A stretch of 64,000 nt of DNA, from assembly GCF_041146795.1 (NCBI RefSeq), contig NC_135175.1, forward strand, positions 33,866,169-33,930,168. Reading direction: 5' to 3'. Each line of letters opens with the position of its first letter. Position 1 is the stretch's first letter. Both the position numbers and the translations under genes were made by a program. The stretch comes from Maylandia zebra. Lineage: Eukaryota > Chordata > Actinopteri > Cichliformes > Cichlidae. Of this stretch, positions 12,620-22,606 are shown one piece after another. Below the pieces are notes generated by a model. It was not told the origin of the DNA and did not search any database. It saw only the letters and a list, made by a program, of their open reading frames with translations.

Positions 12620-12945
12620 TTTTAAATGGGCTCTATTGTCTTACAATATTGTGTGAGTCTGTTTTGCTCCAGAAGGACACAACCATTCCTGCAATTTTTA
12701 ATGTTACAGTAAAAAAAAGTAAATTCATAAATTTGTGTCATTTTAAACAGGCAGTATGTGGAAAATTACACGTGGGTAAGAATATATTTAATGTTTTCAG
12801 TGGTCTGTTTTCTTACAGGATGTGAGTGTGTTTTGCTCCATGAAGACACAAACCTTCATTTTTTGTTATGTTGCAGTAAAAATATTTTTATTGTAAGTCA
12901 TATATTTTCGTCATTTTATCCAGGCAGGATGTAAAAGATTAACTG
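12620..12945 (+). repeat. Diverged tandem duplication of about 150 bp
   Basis: Two consecutive segments (about 12,620-12,775 and 12,795-12,945) share the order TCTTACA..., GTGTGTTTTGCTCCA..., ACACAA, ...CAGTAAAA, ...GTCATTTTA, CAGGCAG. They lie in the probable 3' UTR of zinc-finger A. The function is unknown. Confidence 0.5.
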
Positions 12946-12957
12946 AATCATATGAAA

Positions 12958-12963
12958 AATAAA
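12958..12963 (+). promoter_or_regulatory. Candidate polyadenylation signal of zinc-finger A
   Basis: AATAAA lies about 930 bp after the stop codon at 12,031 and is the first such hexamer I see on this strand downstream of the stop. The intervening DNA holds no other gene. Confidence 0.4.
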
Positions 12964-12969
12964 ATGTAG

Positions 12970-15150
12970 AAAGATGTGACGTATCTTTCCGTCTTTTTCT
13001 GAATAATTACACACTGCTTAAAATTAATTGCAGTATAATTATTTGTTTATTTCTTCCTCTGTAAGAAACTGACTTGCTGTCCCTTTGTTCCCGTGTACCT
13101 AAGTAATTGTGGGTAATATCTAGATGCACGCTCAATCATCCAGGTAAGGAAATCCCAGAAGTTGATTCTGTTCATCTGGACGTAGCATTTTCAGTGGGAC
13201 AAACGTTTCGTAACTCATCCCAGAGACTTCTTCAGTCTCAGCTGACTGCAGGTTTCTCCAATCTTATAAACACTTGCATAATTTTTGCATAATGAATGAA
13301 CAATGGGCTGTGAGGTCAGTTCCTTGATCATTAGCATGCAAAGTGTCATGAACACTGATCACTAAATCCACTATTGGAGTGTACATTGTCCGCTCCATTT
13401 CTAGCTGAATGCATCACATTTACTTCTTCACATTTTGTACCAGAAGACTTACCAGCCTTTAGAAGACAGTGGTCCCGAACCAGAAATGGTAAAGTCGCTG
13501 TGTATAAGAGCAAGGATATTATATAGGGTCTATCTGACAATATAAATGGTACTTGATTAAATATTAACAGCAGTACTAAGTAGCAGCCTGACCATTGATT
13601 CAGATTGAATACATAATTTTCTCTGGGAGCAGGCCTGTCGTCTGGAACATGCTTTATATTTACAGCATGGAGGGCATCCGGGTGGGTCTTTATAAATTGC
13701 TTGCAAGTAGTCTTAAGATGACACTTTGCAGATCCCAGTGCCAACACTTCTCATAAGCCTTCACCCTTGTGTACTTCTGCTCTGTGCTCACTTGACAAGT
13801 TGTTTCAGATATCAGAATACTTTATTAATCCTGAAGGAAATTAGGGTTACAGCAGGCAGCACGCTAATGGCGCATGCGCACTTACAAAGGAACCTTCTGA
13901 CCAACTTTACACAAACATCACATTGAGGAGACATGTCAGAAAGGTAGGCTGATAGGAAAAAAAAAACAACGAAAATACATAACATGAGGTAAGAGGAGGA
14001 GAAAAAAACTCCACTCAGACTGAGCTCCTAGTGGGAGAACAGTTTGATAACAGAAAAAACACCTCAGCACAAAAAGCACATGACTATCAATACACCATAG
14101 AAACACAAGACAAGCAACAGGGGCGGGTAAAGGGTAAGAGAGCCGCTGTAGACAGCGCATCCGATCCTGCAGTGTGTCTGCGCTGGTCCAGTCGACTGCC
14201 ATCTTCCCCGGTAGGGCACAAGCATCGAAGGCATTTGGAAAGGGAGGGGGGATGAGTGTGTGCATATCAGTGTATGTGTGTGTGTGTGTGTGTCCAGAGT
14301 TCAGCTGAGACAGTGTCCTTCGCCCTGCCAGGCTAAGTAAACAGTCTTCCAGCCAACCCAGGTGGCCTTGCATGGAATGGGGGGAACAGTCTAAACGCAG
14401 TCGTTATCAGGGTGTTTTGTTCAGCTCCAGCCTTGTGGCTGCAGCTGGAGCCGAAGGGGTCTCCGCATGAAGTGATGGTGGTTTTTACTTTAGTGCGAAC
14501 AACTCATATGAATTTCAAAGCTGTTCTAACAGTCCAACACTAGTCTCTCAATTTCCCGTTGGAGAGCCGTGAGCTTTCTATGATGTTATCCAAACTTACA
14601 TTCTGTGATGTTGTCATTCTTGTGGTCAAAGAGCAAGTTCTGAGAACTAACGACCGCAGTGCACTTCCCCAAGATGTAATCGAATTTGCGCTCAAAGGTG
14701 TTGTTCGAGCTAGCCCCTCCAGATGTAATCCAGTTTTTCACTCAGAGATCTTATTCTGAGTATTGACGGCAGCCGTGTGTTCTCCAAGATCTTCTCCGTG
14801 CTGCACTCAATGGGCCCATTTTGAGAAACTCACGCCTCGTCCCATCATTTCAATCCCAGCGGGCAGCCTTGTGGGGGTTTGAACAGCCGGTTCCGCTTCC
14901 TTAATTCTTCGATAAGCCAGCTCCGATCAGCAAGAACCCTGTTATCATGGTTCCAAATAGGTAGATATCTTCAGCAGTCAGGCTCACCCGAGCCCGGACT
15001 TCTCGTTGAGAAGGGGTGTCAATTGCATTCAGAGACCAGTTGATCAAATCCATAATTCATCTTTTAGGTTTTAGAGAACAGACTGTGAGAGAGTGTTCCA
15101 AGGAAAAGTAAGTAAAAACCCAAGAGAAGACAAGGACATAAGAAGCTAAG
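12970..15150. other. Intergenic, repeat-derived DNA
   Basis: No gene is recognised. Positions 13,107-13,320 carry a repeat with the phrase ACTTCTTCAGTCTCAGCTGA that I recall as common in fish genomes. About 13,810-13,860 looks like a LINE 3' tail (CTTTATTAATCCTGAAGG) in reverse orientation. A short TG run is at 14,270-14,292. The long minus-strand frames at 13,346-13,747 and 13,936-14,373 look like chance frames in repeats. Confidence 0.4.
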
Positions 15151-15326
15151 CAGGGAAGATAAGGGCAGGAGAGGAGAAAAGTGCGACCGCCTTCGCTGAG
15201 AGCCAAATGAGAGAGAAAAAGCTAGTGGTCAGTCTTGGAGCAGTACAGTACAACAAAACAAACAAACAAAAAATATGCCTAGCGGACATAAGCCCAAAGA
15301 TCCTGACTTTCTCTACATTTTTTAGG

Positions 15327-15545
15327 GCAGCATTCCCCAACCTTTTTTGCACCAGGGACAACTCAGACAATATTTTCAGGGACCGGCCTTTAAGATAAAT
15401 ACAACAAAATAAAACGATACAAAGACGAAAACTGTGGTATTTTGTAAATATAATAATAAACGCGAATTCAGCTGTGTAATTGTGTAACTTTATTAGCAGC
15501 GTCCTCCTGAAATGCGCCAACAACATTGAGAGTAACATCCTCCTC
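15327..15545. repeat. hAT-type MITE fragment
   Basis: The segment starting GCAGCATTCCCCAACC...TTTTTTGCACCAGGGAC and continuing with AGGGACCGGCC matches the remembered terminal part of a widespread vertebrate hAT MITE. A related stretch in opposite orientation occurs at about 36,210-36,282. No far terminus or target duplication is seen. Confidence 0.45.
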
Positions 15546-15779
15546 TCTGCTTCTTTATGCTCTCTGATCGCTATGTTAACGCTTAAATAGTTCTTTCAAA
15601 ATAAGACACATGACTACAACATGGGAAAAGACCCAGGGAAACAGACTTAACGATAAAAACCCTGAAAACCATACACTTCACACCAGAGCCTTTTCTCTGA
15701 GTCTCACTTTATAAGCTAATTGTTCTAACAATAGCTTCCTCAAAAGTGCAAGTTTAGATGAAAGAACTTTGTGGTTGAA

Positions 15780-15829
15780 TGTTTTTAACATTCAAACATA
15801 TAGTTTTGTATGTTTGAATGTTAAAAACA
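15780..15829. other. Perfect 21-bp stem hairpin
   Basis: The left arm 15,780-15,800 and right arm 15,809-15,829 are exact reverse complements, separated by the 8-nt loop TAGTTTTG. Both arms are AT-rich (ACATTCAAACATA core). It does not belong to a recognised transposon end. Confidence 0.8.
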
Positions 15830-15860
15830 GCATCAACACAGCTACTTTATCCAGTAAACT

Positions 15861-16795
15861 TTAAAATTGAAGTTCATTGAAGTCTCCCAGCAGGACAACA
15901 GAGTCTCCAGGTGGAGCACCTTCCAGCACCCCACCCAGGGACTCTAAGAAGGCTGGGTACTCTGAACTACCACTCGGCGCATAAGCGCAGATGACAGTCA
16001 GGACCCGATCCCCAACCCTAAGGCGCAGAGAACAAACCCTCTCATCCACCGGGAAGAACCCCAACGTACAGGCAGCAAGCCAAGGGGATATTAGAATACC
16101 CACTCCAGCCCGCTGCCTTTCACCAGGGGCTACTTCAGACTGAGACAGAGTCCAGCCCCTCTCCAGGAGACTGGTTCTAGAGCCCAAGCCATCCGTAGAG
16201 GTGAGAAAAACTATATCTAGCTGGTACCTCTCAACCTCATGCACTAACTCAGGCTCTTTCTCCATGTCCCAATTGCCAGTCTTAGTAGCCAGGGATCAGT
16301 CTGCCAGGGCATCCGCTCCTGGCTGCCGCCCGGCATACAATGCGCCCTACCCCTATCGTACCACCCGCGGGAGGTGCCATAGGGGTCGAGATCGCGGAAA
16401 CAAGCGCCAGAAATGAGCTTCCTCCGAAGGGTGGCTTGCCTCTCCCTTAGAGATAAAGTGAGAAGTTCAGCCATCTGGGAGGGGCTCAGAGTAGACTCGC
16501 TGCTCCTCCACATCGAAAGGAGCCAGCTGAGGTGGTTCGGGCATCTGACAAGGATGCTCCTGGGCACCTCCTGGGTGAGGTGTTCCAGGCATGTCCCACC
16601 GGGAGGAGACCCCGGGGCAGACCCAGGACACGCTGGAGAGATTATCTCTCGGCTTGCCTGGGAACGTCTTGGTGTTCCCCCAGACAAGCTAAAGCAGGTG
16701 ACTGGGGAGAGGAAGGTCTGGGCTTCTCTGCTTAGGCTGCTGCCACCGTGACCCGGCCCCGGATAAAGCAGAAGAAAATGGATGGAAAGCAGTTC
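15861..16795. mobile_element. Non-LTR LINE fragment with 5' inversion
   Basis: Minus strand 16,400-15,861 encodes the start of a LINE endonuclease/exonuclease/phosphatase-type domain: LLGDFNE, the [19 protein letters not shown] stretch, and AGVGILISP. Plus strand 16,413-16,751 encodes the C-terminal end of what looks like the same LINE family (SFLRRVACLSLRDKVRSS, then HIERSQLRWFGHL, then LAWERLGVPP), followed by a TGGATGG-type tail at 16,780-16,790. A 5' segment inverted against the 3' segment is the known product of twin priming. All of the RT is missing. The exact LINE clade is not certain. Confidence 0.65.
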
Positions 16796-16995
16796 GGTTT
16801 TTTCCTGCATTATATACATATATACCGTATTTTCACGACCATAAGGCGCACTTAAAAGTCTTAGATTTTCTTTAAAAAGTACAGCGCGCCCTATAGCGCA
16901 GTGCGCCCTGTGTGTTGTAAGGAGGACGTAGTAGAGAACACCATGAGAACGCTAAAGGGTGAAGTGTGGGCGTTGATCGTATATACCGGACAATC

Positions 16996-17027
16996 GCACA
17001 TACCTGTCTAAAAGGACAGGTATGTGC
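16996..17027 (+). promoter_or_regulatory. Hairpin before the transposase start
   Basis: GCACATACCTGTC and GACAGGTATGTGC form a 13-bp perfect stem with loop TAAAAG, 36 bp upstream of the MAKRH start. The same stem (12 bp) with a different loop is kept in the second copy at 29,479-29,510. It may be a transposase or regulator binding site, or an RNA leader structure. Confidence 0.6.
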
Positions 17028-17063
17028 ATTATGTGGAACATCGTTGTTTTAACAACCCTGAAA

Positions 17064-18315
17064 ATGGCAAAGAGACACGCTTATGAAGCACAGTTTAAAC
17101 TGAAGGCCATCAGCTACGCGGAGGAACATGGAAATCGAGCAGCGGCGAGAGAATTTAAGATTAACGAATCGATGGTTCGCAAATGGAGGAAGCTAGAAAA
17201 CAAGCTCCGGCAGGTCAAGAAAACGCAGCTGAGTTTCCGCGGACATAAGGCAAGGTGGCCCGAGTTGGAGGAAAGACTTGAGCGTTGGATCATCGAGCAA
17301 AGAACGAGCGGGAGAAGCGTTTCGACGGTCACCATTCGGCTAAAAGCGGTTTCACTAGCTGAAGAGATGAACATTGAACATTTCCAAGGAGGTCCGTCTT
17401 GGTGCTTTCGTTTTATGAAATGGTGCCATTTTTCCATCCGGACCAGGACTACGGTAGCGCAGCAACTTCCAGCGGATTATAAGGAAAAACTGGCCATCTT
17501 CCGCTCCTACTGCAGCAAACACATCGGCGACAAAAACATCCAGCCCAGCCACATCACAAACATGGACGAGGTCCCGCTCACTTTCGACATCCCGGTGAGT
17601 AACACTGTGGAGAAGAAGGGGACCAGCACGGTAGCGATACGCACAACGGGGTATGAAAAGTCTTCTTTTACTGTTGTGCTTGGCTGCCATGCTAATGGAC
17701 AGAAACTGCCGCCTATGGTGATTTTTAAGCGAAAGACTTTGCCTAAAGAGAAGTTTCCAGCAGGAATCATCATTAAGGCAAATGAAAAGGGCTGGATGGA
17801 AGATGAAATGATGAAAAAGTGGCTGAGGGAGGTGTATGTAAGGAGACCAGGTGGTTTTTTCCACGCATCACCATCGCTCTTAATCTGTGACTCTATGCGT
17901 GCCCATCTCACAGCCGATGTGAAAAAACTAGTGAAACAAATGAACTGTGAGCTTGCTGTCATTCCGGGAGGCCTGACAAAGGAACTCCAACCGCTGTACA
18001 TCGGTGTGAACCGCCCGTTCACGAGCGGCCTGGGAGCGATGGATGACCGATGGAGACCACAGTTTCACCAAGAGTGGAAGGCAGCGCCGGGCGAGTTACG
18101 CCACAATTTGCCAATGGATTGTAGATGCTTGGGCTAACATGTCTGCTGGCACTGTTGTTCGAGCTTTCGCAAAAGCCGGCATCATTTCCGAGGAGCCGCA
18201 CGGCACGGAAAGTGACTCTGACAGTGAAGAAAGTGAACCTGGCATGTTTGATGGAGATTTAGCGCAGCTGTTCAATTCAGACACAGAGGATGAGGACTTC
18301 GATGGGTTTGATTGA
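17064..18315 (+). pseudogene. pogo-type transposase, frameshifted and catalytically altered
   Basis: The transposase would bind the element ends and cut and paste it. Translation from ATG 17,064 (MAKRHAYEAQF) shows an N-terminal psq-type helix-turn-helix (INESMVRKWRK), a CENP-B-type second HTH (LEERLERWIIEQRT ... GGPSWCFRFM), and a DDE/DDD core. The first Asp is in NMDEVPLTFD and the second in LICDSMRAHL. Where pogo proteins have QPLD, this copy has QPLY (TAC at about 17,996), removing the third acidic residue. Near 18,030 the frame shifts by a net +1; the acidic C-terminal tail (DSDSEESEPGMFD ... DEDFDGFD) is in the other frame, ending at 18,315. The copy is probably unable to transpose. Confidence 0.85.
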
Positions 18316-18594
18316 TGATAAAAATGTGAGTACCAAACTTTGTTTTGCTCCTGCTTTATTTTTAAATACGCACACTTGTATGCTTGTGTGTTGTTGATGA
18401 TGACGATTACTGGTAATAAAAATGTGAGTAACGAACTCAGGTTTGCTCCCGCTTTATTTTTAAATACGCATACGGTACTTGTATGCGCCCTATAATCCAG
18501 TGCGCCTTATGTGTGTGTTAAATACAGTAAGGGCACACATAACTGAGACTGCGCCTTTTAGTACAGTGCGCCTTATGGTCGTGAAAATACGGTA

Positions 18595-19249
18595 ATAATG
18601 TAGCATATGAGGTGTTGAAATGTTCTACAAATGGAGAACTGGGCCCAATTTGATTTAGTTACTTACCACACAGCGGCTGCAGTTGATCGCTCTCTTTCCC
18701 TACGAGAAGCCTGGGTTCGAGCCCGACTATCCTGAAGGGACATTTCCTGCCGTATACACAATAGATGGTTGGGCCAAATGCCGCGTCATGTGCCTGGTGG
18801 GACTGTCAATTGAGGACATCTGAGATATTGACCTATAAGGAACTGTTACACCCCAGCCCAGGGGAAACTGACGTGCAACACAAGGAAAAAATTTAAAAAA
18901 AGGAAAATGTCCCCACACTCCCTGCTCTCAAGGAAGACGAACCAAAAAACAACGGTCACGGAGTTTGCAACAGCCAGTCAGTTTATTAAGTCCCAAAAGG
19001 TAGCGGGTGTCAGGATGAGCATGGCCAAAACAACAAACAACACTCTAGAAATGAAATGCAGCTGGTTTACCTACACGGGAAACCCCAAAAGAAAAGTACA
19101 GGTTTCTTACCTGCCTCCCTAACCAAAAACAGGAGAAAAGGTTCCCAAAGAAAAATGGCTTCTCACCCCTACAGCTACCGAGTAAAAAAACAAAATTGAC
19201 ACAGGACACAATTATGCGACCCTCTGGTGTGGCAGACCAAAAAACACAT
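18595..19249. other. Intergenic, no gene seen
   Basis: A GGGTTCGAGCCC B-box-like string near 18,711-18,722 suggests a tRNA-derived SINE remnant, but no convincing A box is placed at the right distance. Nothing else is recognised. Confidence 0.3.
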
Positions 19250-19475
19250 CAGAGGTGGGCAACTCCAGGCCTCGAGGGCCGGTGTCCTGCAGGTTTTAGA
19301 TGTGTCCTTGATTCAACACAGCTGATTTAAATGACTAAATTACCTCCTCAACATGTCTTGAGGTTCTCCAGAGGCCTGGTAATGAACTAATCATTTTATT
19401 CAGGTGTGTTGATCCAGGGTGAGATCTACAACCTGTAGGACATTGGCCCTCGAGGCCTGGAGTTGCCCACCCCTG
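19250..19475. mobile_element. Short MITE with inverted termini
   Basis: The left end CAGAGGTGGGCAACTCCAGG and the right end CCTGGAGTTGCCCACCCCTG are near-perfect inverted repeats extending through CCTCGAGGGCC. The length is about 226 bp. This is a very common fish MITE, usually assigned to hAT. The flanking 8-mers (AAACACAT and ACCTAAAC) do not match, so the insertion is old or the ends have decayed. Confidence 0.75.
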
Positions 19476-20879
19476 ACCTAAACCCTTCTTGTAACGGATA
19501 TTAATGTTAAAGTAAAGACCAGCTCATGAGGCGTTGGTTGCTGTTCTGCATCGGGGGGGGGGGGGGTTATGGTCGGAAAATACAATGGTTGGTAGAGGAT
19601 TGGACCCAAGGTACACTTCGAAATGCTGCAAGGCTAAAGCCTCATTTTCAATCGTGCTGTAATGTAGCTGGTGTTTTATACATTTTTTGAAAAGAAACAG
19701 ACGGGATGGTCAACGTCATCTTCATCCTAATTGACCAAAATTAGCATTATCACACTAAAGAAAATCCCTTTGACAATTTGGCAGTACAAGTTATTGACGG
19801 ACTTCTATCTGTCAATAACTTGTACTGCCTGAGATATTCATTAGAAACTTTTACTCAAGCTAACTTCCCTTTGTTTCTACTGCTCTCCATAACTGATAAT
19901 CTTTGGCAAATTCTCAAATAGTTCCATACAGAAATGTAATCAGTTTTTGCCAAAGGATACAAAATTCAATCTTAATTAAGCATTCATGTGTATGAGCAGT
20001 GCATGTAGAGTGATCAAATTAATATGTTGCATACCAGCATTCACTGATACATGTAACACTGTCTACTGGACACTTAGTTACAATTAGTATTGCTTTCCCT
20101 CAAATCCCTCGTCAGCCAGAAGTGACTGGTCACAAAACACGAGCTACAGCTGATTCCCAAAGGGAGGACATGAAAATTCCTAGACACTCTGGGCTGGCTG
20201 TGTCTGCAGGTCTCGCCGCAAGAAACTGATAAAAGATTCGTCCTTTGGCAGCAATTACGGCTGATGAAAATTGCTTAAATATTACTACAAATAGCAGTGG
20301 AATTTTCTCGAAAGCTCAACATTATTCCCAACATACTGGATGTCAGTGTGGGCCTTGGGAGATGCAGGTCATTCAGATTGGCACCTTGGTGGCTGAATAA
20401 GCATTTGTCATTGTGGTATACCATATGGTGAGGCATGTACCAAACTCACCATCAGTGCGAGCAGGTGTTTCAGTTTGACCAGAAGGTAATCTGTTCTGAC
20501 ATTCTGCTTCTCTCTGTGATCAGATGATGGGAATAATGTTTAGTTTTTAAGATTACATGGATGTTTGCACAGAACAGATAACACCATTCATATAGTCAAC
20601 ATATTTTACATAATATTAACATGACAATATTAACATCCACTTTGTTCTGCGTGCATAGATTTTAACCAGTGGCCTTTTAATTATGAGTTTTATTTAGACT
20701 TTTAGTAAATAGCCATGCAATTCATGAAACAAGAATCAGGAGGTTCTGGTAGAATTCTGTTGCTTTTTAATTGGACGGTTTGACTAAACTTAGAAAACAT
20801 ACAAAATTAATAACAGTTCAAAGGAAATCTTTCTACATGCTGGCTGCCAGCTTCAGACAGGCGTGTGAAATGCATATAC
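19476..20879. other. Intergenic, no gene seen
   Basis: The stretch contains a run of about 13 G at 19,553-19,567 and the palindrome at 19,780-19,829. Otherwise no repeat or gene is recognised. Confidence 0.4.
19780..19829. other. Perfect 19-bp stem hairpin
   Basis: The arm GGCAGTACAAGTTATTGAC (19,780-19,798) is exactly complementary to 19,811-19,829, with a 12-nt loop GGACTTCTATCT. The stem would form in RNA from either strand. No recognised transposon surrounds it. Confidence 0.8.
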
Positions 20880-21070
20880 TATTATTATATATTGTACATA
20901 TATTTATTAGTTTCAGATGTAGCCATTCTTGTATTTTGCTTGTTTACATTATTGTATTTTGCACAACTCTGTTGCTTGTGAAGCTCGCACACAAGAATTT
21001 CACTCACATGTGCTGTACCAATGTACCTGCACATGTGATGTGTCAATAAAAGTGATTTGACTTGATTTTC
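20880..21070 (+). repeat. LINE 3'-end fragment (L2/CR1-like)
   Basis: The segment ends with the tail ATGTGTCAATAAAAGTGATT and a TTGACTTGATT simple repeat, as in fish L2/CR1-type 3' UTRs. A shorter, diverged piece of the same tail is at 39,575-39,603. No coding part remains. Confidence 0.55.
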
Positions 21071-21419
21071 CATGTCTTTTGTGAACATTTCAAACTGTGT
21101 AGCTCTAACAGGCGGTTGGCTAACACATACAGCACCACCTCATTACAACGATGAGAGGTTCCAGTGGAAAAAATACATACTGCAATAACAATAAAGCAAC
21201 AGCACTTTTTCCAGTTGTTACACTTATATCTTTCATTACAAGCAATTCATGTTAGAATACTTACGGAATTAAGCACTGCTACTTTTAACATGGACATCAT
21301 ACTAAAAAGTGTTGCTTAGGTAACAAACAGGCAATTCACAGGATAAGTGTTCATATGGAGAGCCTTCAGTTTTCAGGCCCCTCTTCTGTGAAACCAGTTT
21401 CCAGTTTGAATTCAGGAGA

Positions 21420-21910
21420 CAGACGCTATTTCTACTTTCAAGATTAGGCTTAAAACTTTCCTTTTTGCTAAAGCGTATAGTTAGGGCTGGACCAAGTGAC
21501 CCTGAATCCTCCCTTAGTTATGCTGCAATAGGTGTAGGCTGCCGGGGATTCCTTTCCGGGAGTTTTTCCTTTCCAGTCACCTTTCTCGCTCACTCTGTGT
21601 TAATAGACCTCTCTGCATGGAATCAAATCTGTTATTAATCTCTGTCTCTCTTCCACAGCATGTCTTTATCCTGTTTTTCTTCTTTGCCCCAACCAGATGG
21701 CCCCGCCCCTCCCTGAGCCTGGTTCTGCTGGAGGTTTCTTCCTGTGAAAAGGGAGTTTTTCCTTCCCCCTTCGCCAAAGTGCTTGTTCATAGGGGGTCAT
21801 ATGATTGTTGGGTTTTTTTCTGTATCTACTGTACAATATAAAGCGCCTTGAGGCAACTTTTGTTGTGATTTGGCGCTATATAAATAAAATTGAATTGAAT
21901 TGAATATGCA
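21420..21910 (+). repeat. LINE 3' UTR-type repeat ending in (GAATT)n
   Basis: The sequence ends TGGCGCTATATAAATAAAAT followed by TGAATTGAAT repeats, with AAGCGCCTTGAGGCAAC before it. I recall this as an abundant fish LINE-tail family. The C/T-rich frames inside (21,577-21,841) are not genes. Confidence 0.55.
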
Positions 21911-21969
21911 ACACTTATGAGGTCATAACTGATCTAATGGACTTCCACACAGTAACACTGAACAGGAGA

Positions 21970-22606
21970 TTAAAGCTGAATTCTGTAAAGCCTGATTAAG
22001 ATTGACCCAGCAGAAGAGCATTGGTTCAGATCCCTCGTGTTTCTAGCTGTGTTCAAATGAACTTTGTCAGGATAATGTCCCATTAGTCTGCCACTTTTGT
22101 CACAGCAGGACACTTTGTAGGTTTGCTGATGCCTCAATAGGTTTGTGTTACGGATGAAAGACTTCACACTGCTCATATTTCAGTGGATTAACTTTAGTGT
22201 GGATGAGCTGATGATTTTTTAGATGATGAAACCTAGCACAAGACTTTCCACACTAAGCACAGTTGAAAGGTTTAACTCCAGTATGAATGAGCTGATGTCG
22301 TTTTAAGTTGCAACTCTGAGTAAAAGATTTTCCACATTGATTACAGATAAATGATTTAACTCCACTGTGGATGAGTTGATGTCTTTTTAAGTGACCAATA
22401 AAAGTAAAAGACTTTCCACACTGATCACAAACAAATGCTTTAACGCCACTGTGGATGAGCTCATGTTGTTTTAAGTCTCTTTTCTGATTAAAAGACTTTC
22501 CACACTGATCACAGTTGAATGCCTTGACACCAGTATGAATGACCCGATGTGCTTTTAAGTAACCAAGCCGTGCAAACGACTTTCCACAGTGATCACAGCT
22601 GAAATG
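21970..22606 (-). pseudogene. Decayed 3' part of zinc-finger gene B
   Basis: In the same frame as the truncated ORF, five further fingers are readable after the stop at 22,607 (helices ARLGYLKAH, NQKRDLKQH, TFIGHLKRH, TQSCNLKRH, ARFHHLKNH). A second stop (TAG) replaces a residue between the Cys pair of the last of these, near 22,255. A frameshift near 22,165 moves the C-terminal tail (DKSGRLMGHYPDKVHLN) to another frame. That tail matches zinc-finger A's CEKSGRPMGHYPDRVHLN, so both genes share one ancestor. Confidence 0.8.

Larger units (their letters stand above)
16825..18592 (+). mobile_element. pogo/Tigger-type DNA transposon, full length (copy 1)
   Basis: Terminal inverted repeats CCGTATTTTCACGACCATAA... 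lie at 16,825 and, inverted, end at 18,592, flanked by TA on both sides (16,823-16,824 and 18,593-18,594). This is the TA target duplication of the Tc1/mariner/pogo superfamily. The length is 1,768 bp. Subterminal GCGCACT/AGTGCGCC motifs repeat near both ends. A direct duplication of about 95 bp (AATGTGAGTA...TTTTTAAATACGCA) lies at 18,317-18,490 after the ORF. A second, shorter copy is at 28,485-29,669. Confidence 0.9.

Noticed and set aside
13346..14373. Minus-strand ORFs of 133 and 145 aa
   Set aside because: No domain is recognised, and the surrounding sequence has repeat-like phrases and a TG microsatellite.
18676..18724. tRNA gene suggested by GGGTTCGAGCCC
   Set aside because: No A box at the right distance and no cloverleaf could be drawn; at best a SINE remnant.
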